A stretch of 11,248 nt of DNA from Terriglobales bacterium (GTDB lineage: Bacteria; Acidobacteriota; Terriglobia; Terriglobales; Gp1-AA117), in contig JASLFF010000353.1 in the NCBI GenBank assembly GCA_030150795.1, positions 1 to 11,248 of the forward strand, given 5' to 3'. The first letter of the stretch is position 1, and the number at the start of each line of letters is the position of its first letter. The notes below the pieces were generated by a model, which worked only from the letters and a program-made list of their open reading frames with translations, was not told the origin of the DNA and did not search any database. A program made the translations under genes and the position numbers. This document shows, piece by piece, positions 7,323 through 11,248 of this stretch.

Positions 7323-8835
7323 CTATTGGAGCGTCACATTGAGCGCGGTTGTCAAACCAGAATTGACGTTCGCGGTTGTACTCACGCCGGCAAAGCCCGG
7401 CGCAGCAACCGTGACCGTGTAACTTCCAATCGAGATCCAACTTGAGCTGAACGCTCCCGCTCCGTCGGCTGTAACCGTTTTAGTGAGGCGCAACTTGCCG
7501 CCGGTAAAAGTCAGCGTAGCTCCAGCGACGGGCGCTCCGGCGCTATTCAGAACATGTCCACCGATCTGGCCCGCCGTGGAAATAAAAATCTTGGTGGGGC
7601 TGGGCTGCTCGACGGCATCCAGCGTCGAGGTGCCGGTGCGGGCATCACTCAGCCACCCGGGCTTTGCCGCTGTGATAGCCAGGGATTTGCGCGCGTTGGC
7701 AGGGATCGTGAAATTCCCATTTGCATCCGTCACCGCCGCCCCTCCACTGTAAGCAACGGTCACGCCCGCAGCTGGTGAGCAGTCAATGGCGCTCTTGGCC
7801 TTGCCGGAGATCGTGCCTGCCGCTGTTGAAATGCCGGGGTTGTGATATGGCGCTGTAAATTGATTGTGGTCGTCCGTCATGAAGCTATCGAGATAAGGAG
7901 AATACGAAGTCACGCTGACGCGATTTAGTGACGGCGAGATGCGCATGATGCGCAGATAGCCGCCTCCGCCCAGCGGATCAGACTGGTAGTCGGAAAGAAT
8001 CTGGTTTACCAGATTTCCGTTCAGGCCCAGGTCCATGCGCCGTCCGGTGCCATCGCCCTGCACTACATGACCGCTTAAGACCAGATGGATGTTGGGATAC
8101 TTGCGCACCAGCTTCCACCACATATCCTCGCCATTATTGTCTTGCCCAACACCGAAGCTGCCCGCGCTGTTCAGATCGCATCCGGAGATGCGCGTATTGT
8201 CCGAATAGGTGAACATGTGCGTGACGATGATCGCATCTTTATCCTGATTGGCCTTCAGGATGCCATCCGCCCACGCCAAGGCCGAATCGCGCGCGGCAAA
8301 TTCCAGCACAATGACGATGTAACTGCGTTTATTGACGGTCACGACACCATAAAAATTCTCATTGCTGCCTGCTGGGAAGCTGCCTTTATACCAGTTTGCT
8401 CCGGCATAGCGTGCCGGGGCCAAAGAACGAATTAAAGTTCTTTGTGGAAGCGGTGCGTCCGGCAGGATTGTTCTGGTCATAATCATGGTTCCCAATCGCC
8501 ATCATGTAAGGCACTTTGCCGCTCAGCAGTCGCACTGCGGCATCAGCGTTCTGCCATTGCGTCAAATCGCCGCCACCATCCACGATATCGCCCAGGCCAA
8601 CCACCAATTGAATGTTCTGGTCTTGGACGTGATTGGCAATCCACTGCGTCTGTGCGGCAAAGATCTGAGGATTCAGGGACGAATAGAACTGTGTGTCCGG
8701 CAGGGCGACAATGGTGAACTCGTCCACTGGCGTGGGCGAAGACGCAGGAGTCGGCAAAGGCGTGGGCGTTTGTGCGCTCAACCAGCCAGCCAGCGATAGG
8801 GCAACGACTACCAGGCGTGAGAATTTCTCGAACAT
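7323..8835 (-). pseudogene. Exported calcineurin-like metallophosphoesterase with CarboxypepD-reg-like domains, split by a frameshift
   Basis: Two overlapping minus-strand frames give one protein. The first (8835 to 8386) has a signal peptide ending LSA-Q, a Pro/Thr linker, then PDTQ (Asp47), GDIVDGG (Asp83) and GNHD (116-118), the metal-ligand blocks of the calcineurin-like fold. It runs to NSFFGP, then leaves frame. The second frame resumes with ARYAGANWYKG and carries the remaining blocks VTHMF and LSGHVVQGDG. It then has two beta-sandwich domains (ISGKAKSA..., IGGHVLNSAG...) like carboxypeptidase-regulatory repeats, ending at TAG 7323. The span of 1513 bases is 504 codons plus one base, so one extra base near 8412-8421 explains the break; the corrected product is about 503 residues. 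It would hydrolyse a phosphoester outside the cytoplasm; substrate unknown. If the shift is real, the enzyme is cut off before its last metal ligands. A sequencing error is equally possible. Confidence 0.85.
8412..8421 (-). other. Frameshift site in the phosphoesterase gene
   Basis: On the minus strand the codons GGC CCC (Gly-Pro of FFGP) are followed by GGC ACG in the first frame. Dropping one base gives GCA CGC TAT (Ala-Arg-Tyr), which joins smoothly to the rest of the phosphoesterase domain. The extra base lies in or beside a four-base homopolymer (GGGG at 8416-8419 on the plus strand). Confidence 0.8.
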
Positions 8836-9014
8836 GCCACAAGGGTATCCAGATCAACAAGGGAAGCAATCAGGCGTTTGACCTGAATAGGATTAAGGCA
8901 ACTCACCTTAGAAATACATCCTTTTCTTCGCATTTGCTTCTAACTGTTTATCGTTAGTTTTTTTGTTCCTTCTCACACTCTTAACCCTCTTGGACTTATA
9001 AAGGAATTCAGGCA
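8836..9014. promoter_or_regulatory. Divergent intergenic region
   Basis: This gap separates the minus-strand phosphoesterase gene from the plus-strand small ORF and must hold promoters for both if both are expressed. Near the right end it is T-rich, with TTGTTC at 8963-8968 and TATAAA at 8997-9002. These are too far apart for a normal sigma-70 promoter, and the second overlaps the ribosome-binding site, so I do not call a promoter from them. Confidence 0.35.
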
Positions 9015-9212
9015 ATGAAGGTTACATCGGACCGGATCAAGGCCAGGGCCCAGCAGCTTCGTAACAACGGATTCAAGTTAAGCGGCAGCATGGTGCGTTC
9101 AACGCTGGAGTTAAATGCAGGAGCCAGAACGCTGCATCCAGCAAAAGATAATTCTGCCAAAGAAAAAACGGAGAATGCCGCCAACGATCCGAAAAAAGCC
9201 GAGGCCGCCTGA
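9015..9212 (+). CDS. Small basic protein of unknown function
   Basis: A 65-residue protein that I do not recognise. The ATG is preceded by AAAGGAA about 9 bases upstream, the best sign that it is a real gene. The first half (MKVTSDRIKARAQQLRNNGF...) is basic and looks helical. The second half (from about residue 41) is a low-complexity Lys/Ala/Glu/Asn tail with no Cys, Trp or Tyr, probably disordered. There is no signal peptide or membrane segment, so it should be cytoplasmic. The basic, tail-bearing make-up would suit a nucleic-acid- or ribosome-associated protein, but that is a guess. The next small ORF starts 58 bases downstream on the same strand, so the two may share a transcript. Confidence 0.6.
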   Translation: MKVTSDRIKARAQQLRNNGFKLSGSMVRSTLELNAGARTLHPAKDNSAKEKTENAANDPKKAEAA

Positions 9213-9270
9213 AACCCAGGTTTCTTCGAAAGCAATATCTCTACATCTCTGAATGAATGACAGGAAACGT

Positions 9271-9480
9271 ATGCCCAAGAATGAGCGTAACCAGAATGGC
9301 CGTTCCAACGTAAGAGTGCTTCACTTCCCCGCTTCGGTTCCCACGCCGGCGCCTATCGATGGAGATGCGGATGCGCTGGCAGATTCCATCCGCAAAGCCT
9401 GGACACAAAAATCTTCGGACACAAAATTAGCCTCTGGTCCTAATTCGGGACAACTACGCCTGGTGAACGGAAAAATCTAG
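9271..9480 (+). CDS. Small protein of unknown function
   Basis: A 69-residue protein if it starts at the ATG at 9271, which has AGGA at 9262-9265 with a 5-base spacer. An in-frame ATG at 9253 would add MNDRKR but has no ribosome-binding site. The N-terminus is strongly polar and basic (MPKNERNQNGRSNVR), followed by VLHFPASVPTPAP, an acidic stretch (DGDADALADSIRKAW) that could be a short helix, and a polar end. I see no known domain, signal peptide or cysteine. It follows the other small ORF on the same strand and ends 10 bases before the convergent zinc-ribbon gene. Support is moderate: ribosome-binding site, position and an uninterrupted frame. Confidence 0.5.
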   Translation: MPKNERNQNGRSNVRVLHFPASVPTPAPIDGDADALADSIRKAWTQKSSDTKLASGPNSGQLRLVNGKI

Positions 9481-9490
9481 CTTTGGATCT

Positions 9491-9745
9491 TTACTTTCCT
9501 GCGTACATCTCCGTGGCTTTCTCGGCTGGCAGATTCATGTGGCTGGGTTCGGAATCGATCACACGCATGTTCTCCCAGTCATAGGCGAACTCTTTGCCGC
9601 ATTTCAGGCAGACAAAATAAGTTCCGGTAATGGCCGCCACACGCGACCGCGGCTGGCCCTTGCGGCAAGTAATAATCGGCGTGCATTTCTTATGACGGCA
9701 AGGGAAAACTCTGGACCACGCCATTTCCACAAATTCGATAACCAC
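9491..9745 (-). CDS. Small zinc-ribbon-like protein
   Basis: An 84-residue cytoplasmic protein if started at the GTG at 9745, which has GAGAGG with a 5-base spacer. Alternatives are an ATG at 9724 (77 residues, with GTGGAA touching the start) and a distant ATG at 9838 with no ribosome-binding site. PCRHKKC (Cys16, His18, Cys21) and TYFVCLKCGKEFAYDW (Cys46, Cys49) supply two pairs of likely zinc ligands; Cys27 is a spare. The second half, CLxCGKEFxYD followed by MRV, resembles short zinc-ribbon proteins that I associate with Acidobacteriota; no function is known to me. Such a single ribbon usually binds nucleic acid or a protein partner. It faces the two small plus-strand ORFs tail to tail and has a long structured gap behind it. 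Confidence 0.65.
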   Translation of the reverse strand: MVIEFVEMAWSRVFPCRHKKCTPIITCRKGQPRSRVAAITGTYFVCLKCGKEFAYDWENMRVIDSEPSHMNLPAEKATEMYAGK

Positions 9746-10215
9746 AGACACCTCTCGTAAGGGAGAGCCTTGGAGGGTGAACACACAACCTCTAAAACGA
9801 CATTCAATTGGGACGGGGGACTCCCTTGCTGCAATCATCTACGGAGTTTGTTAGGCAGTGATTAGAGCTCTGTTAAAAAAGCTAAGGATTGATTTGCGGA
9901 ACAGGCAAAGGAACCTTAGGGGATGAGTCTCTGCAGAGCTGAAAACGGAGGGTGAAACGGGGCGTAAAAAATTACTAGGTGGATACGGCTTCCGGGTCCA
10001 TATCCACCTATTTAGCAGTCGACGGATGAGCCTGCTTCTGTAGTAGTAGAGTCAGAAGGCCGGCCGAAAATATAGGCATTGGTGGAAAAAAATCAGAAAA
10101 TCTAAATAAATCTATTATCGTTTTTATTATCAACATCTTAGAAAGAACCATAAATCGCACAGAAAGGCCGGAACCCACTGCTTTCGACCGCGACTTTCAT
10201 GTTTAGAATGGCTGC
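9746..10215. other. 470-base non-coding gap with several dyads before holB
   Basis: No credible gene. From left to right: a CTCTC/GAGAG dyad within 9750-9766 just upstream of the zinc-ribbon gene; a CTCTGCAGAG palindrome near 9928-9938; a strong 10-bp inverted repeat at 9976-10010; CTTCTG/CAGAAG at 10035-10058 with a TAGTAGTAG loop; GGCCGGCC at 10058-10065; then an AT-rich stretch (about 10080-10140) that may contain the holB promoter. No tRNA cloverleaf is seen. Confidence 0.5.
9976..10010. repeat. Perfect 10-bp inverted repeat (hairpin)
   Basis: TAGGTGGATA at 9976-9985 pairs perfectly with TATCCACCTA at 10001-10010 across a 15-base loop, which itself holds a CGG/CCG mini-stem. On the minus strand it is followed four bases later by a six-T run, as in a weak terminator, but no minus-strand gene lies upstream to be terminated. 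It could be part of a non-coding RNA or an operator. Confidence 0.8.
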
Positions 10216-11248
10216 ATGCCATTTTCTGACTTTCAGGGCAATGCGGAGACTCTCCGCCAGTTGCGAGAGATGCTGGCGCACGACCGGTTTCCCCATGCCG
10301 TGATCCTGGCTGGGCCGCAGGGCGCTGGAAAGTACACGCTGGCGCTGATGGTGGCCCGAACCATGAACTGCCTTCATCCCCGCCTGACCGATGGTCTGCC
10401 GGATTTCTGCGGCGTCTGTTCAAACTGCACGCGAATTGGCCAGGCAGAAGACCTGGAAAGCCGCTTTGCTGAAGCTGTGGAAGCCCGCGAAGGCCTGCGC
10501 GAGACCGACAAGCGCGAGACCCGCATTCTGGTGCAAACACATCCAGACGTTCTGGTGGTACCGCCCGATCCGCCACAGATGATGATTAAAGTTGACCAGG
10601 TGCGGCAAGTGATCCAGACTGCGCGCTACAAGCCACAGGAAGCGCGGCGGCGCGTGTTTGTTTTTGTGGATTCGGCGTTCATGAAAGAAGCGGCCAACGC
10701 GCTGCTGAAGGTGCTGGAAGAACCGCCGGATTTTGTAACCCTTTTCATTCTCGTCCGCAACCCCGGCGAATTGCTGCCAACAATCCGCTCGCGTTGCGTG
10801 ATCTTCAGCCTGGGCGCGCTTCCAAATTCCGAAATTGAGCGCTATCTGGAAAAGTCACGCCCGGAATGGAATGCGCGCCAGCGCCAGCTTGTAGCGCGAT
10901 TGAGCGGCGGGGCGGTGGGCCGGGCACACACGCTCAACCTGGAAGAATATATGTCCGCGCGTAAGGACGCGCTCACGCTGCTGGTAACGGCTGTCCGTTC
11001 CGGCGAGCATTCTGATCTTTTCCGCGCTACAGAAACATATCGGGCTGGTGCTGAAGGCAAAGAAAAGACTGACCGTTTGCTGGGAGCGATTTATGGTCTG
11101 CTGAAAGACCTGCTGGCGCTGGTTTCAAATGCTCCGGAACTGGTCCGCAACACGGATATTACTGCAGAGTTAAAATCGCTGGCCGCAGCTGTGGATTTTA
11201 ACTGGATCACACAGGCAAACTATCAGCTGGGACAGGTCCAGAGCGGAA
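10216..11248 (+). CDS. holB: DNA polymerase III delta-prime subunit (clamp loader), 3' end outside the window
   Basis: An open frame of 344 codons from the ATG at 10216 to the edge, with no stop. Delta-prime is the clamp-loader subunit that, with delta and the DnaX proteins, opens the beta clamp for replication. Residues 33-39 (GPQGAGK) form a Walker A-like loop followed by Tyr-Thr. Cys52, Cys65, Cys68 and Cys71 form the delta-prime zinc knuckle. THPDVLVVPPD (108-118) is followed by KVDQVRQV, VFVFVDSA (147-154), NALLKVLEEPP (161-171) and the SRC motif (192-194), the classic clamp-loader series. A charged stretch (about 76-105) between the zinc knuckle and THPD is longer than in E. coli. An in-frame TAG at 10204 fixes the start; the ribosome-binding site is weak. 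It has the same strand as tmk, its frequent partner, about 8 kb to the left. Confidence 0.95.
   Translation, partial: MPFSDFQGNAETLRQLREMLAHDRFPHAVILAGPQGAGKYTLALMVARTMNCLHPRLTDGLPDFCGVCSNCTRIGQAEDLESRFAEAVEAREGLRETDKRETRILVQTHPDVLVVPPDPPQMMIKVDQVRQVIQTARYKPQEARRRVFVFVDSAFMKEAANALLKVLEEPPDFVTLFILVRNPGELLPTIRSRCVIFSLGALPNSEIERYLEKSRPEWNARQRQLVARLSGGAVGRAHTLNLEEYMSARKDALTLLVTAVRSGEHSDLFRATETYRAGAEGKEKTDRLLGAIYGLLKDLLALVSNAPELVRNTDITAELKSLAAAVDFNWITQANYQLGQVQSG

Noticed and set aside
2215..8835. Single operon of exported proteins
   Set aside because: Same strand and destination, but gaps of 103-324 bases and a strong terminator at 3997-4022 break it into separate units.
8940..8964. CTAAC/GTTAG hairpin followed by seven T on the plus strand, terminator-like
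   Set aside because: The stem is only 5 bp and AT-rich, the loop has 8 bases, and no plus-strand gene lies upstream to be terminated.
9746..9838. Longer zinc-ribbon protein starting at the ATG at 9838
   Set aside because: There is no ribosome-binding site, and the added residues look unlike the conserved part; the GTG at 9745 has GAGAGG at good spacing.
10130..10576. Minus-strand open frames across the start of holB
   Set aside because: They lie antisense to clear delta-prime motifs (Walker A-like loop, zinc knuckle) and have no domain of their own.

Overview
The window looks like chromosomal DNA of a soil-type Gram-negative bacterium, most likely an Acidobacteriota member. This is inferred from style, not proven: exported proteins carrying carboxypeptidase-regulatory-like beta domains, an exported M61-type protease with a PDZ domain, a small one-zinc-ribbon protein of a kind I associate with that phylum, and moderately high GC coding sequence with AT-rich gaps. 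No rRNA, tRNA, CRISPR array or transposase is visible.

Layout, left to right. Positions 1-9 are the first three codons of a minus-strand gene that runs off the left edge. A tryptophanase/tyrosine phenol-lyase family gene (36-1397, minus) lies just upstream of it. Diverging from that gene is thymidylate kinase (tmk, 1464-2159, plus). The next part, to about 8.8 kb, is a run of minus-strand genes for envelope or exported proteins: an M61-like metalloprotease with PDZ (2215-3942), a beta-propeller protein (4073-5893) with a textbook terminator behind it, a membrane-anchored alpha/beta hydrolase (6218-7219), and a calcineurin-like phosphoesterase with beta-sandwich domains that is split by a one-base frameshift (7323-8835). 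From 9.0 to 9.75 kb are two tiny plus-strand ORFs of unknown function and a convergent zinc-ribbon gene. After a roughly 470-base gap rich in dyad symmetry, the DNA polymerase III delta-prime gene (holB, 10216 to the right edge, open) begins.

How the genes relate. tmk and holB are housekeeping genes that are neighbours in many bacteria; here about 8 kb of mostly opposite-strand accessory genes separate them. The four exported-protein genes share strand and destination, but gaps of 103-324 bases and an internal terminator argue against a single operon, and I see no common pathway. The tryptophanase-like gene probably shares a transcript with the gene leaving the left edge.

The points most worth checking are: the tryptophanase-like specificity pocket on a tyrosine-phenol-lyase-like backbone; the frameshift at about 8412-8421; the small-gene cluster at 9.0-9.75 kb; the structured gap before holB; and a long leader with mutually exclusive dyads ahead of the beta-propeller gene. 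I did not find a clear-cut, previously undescribed multi-gene system.
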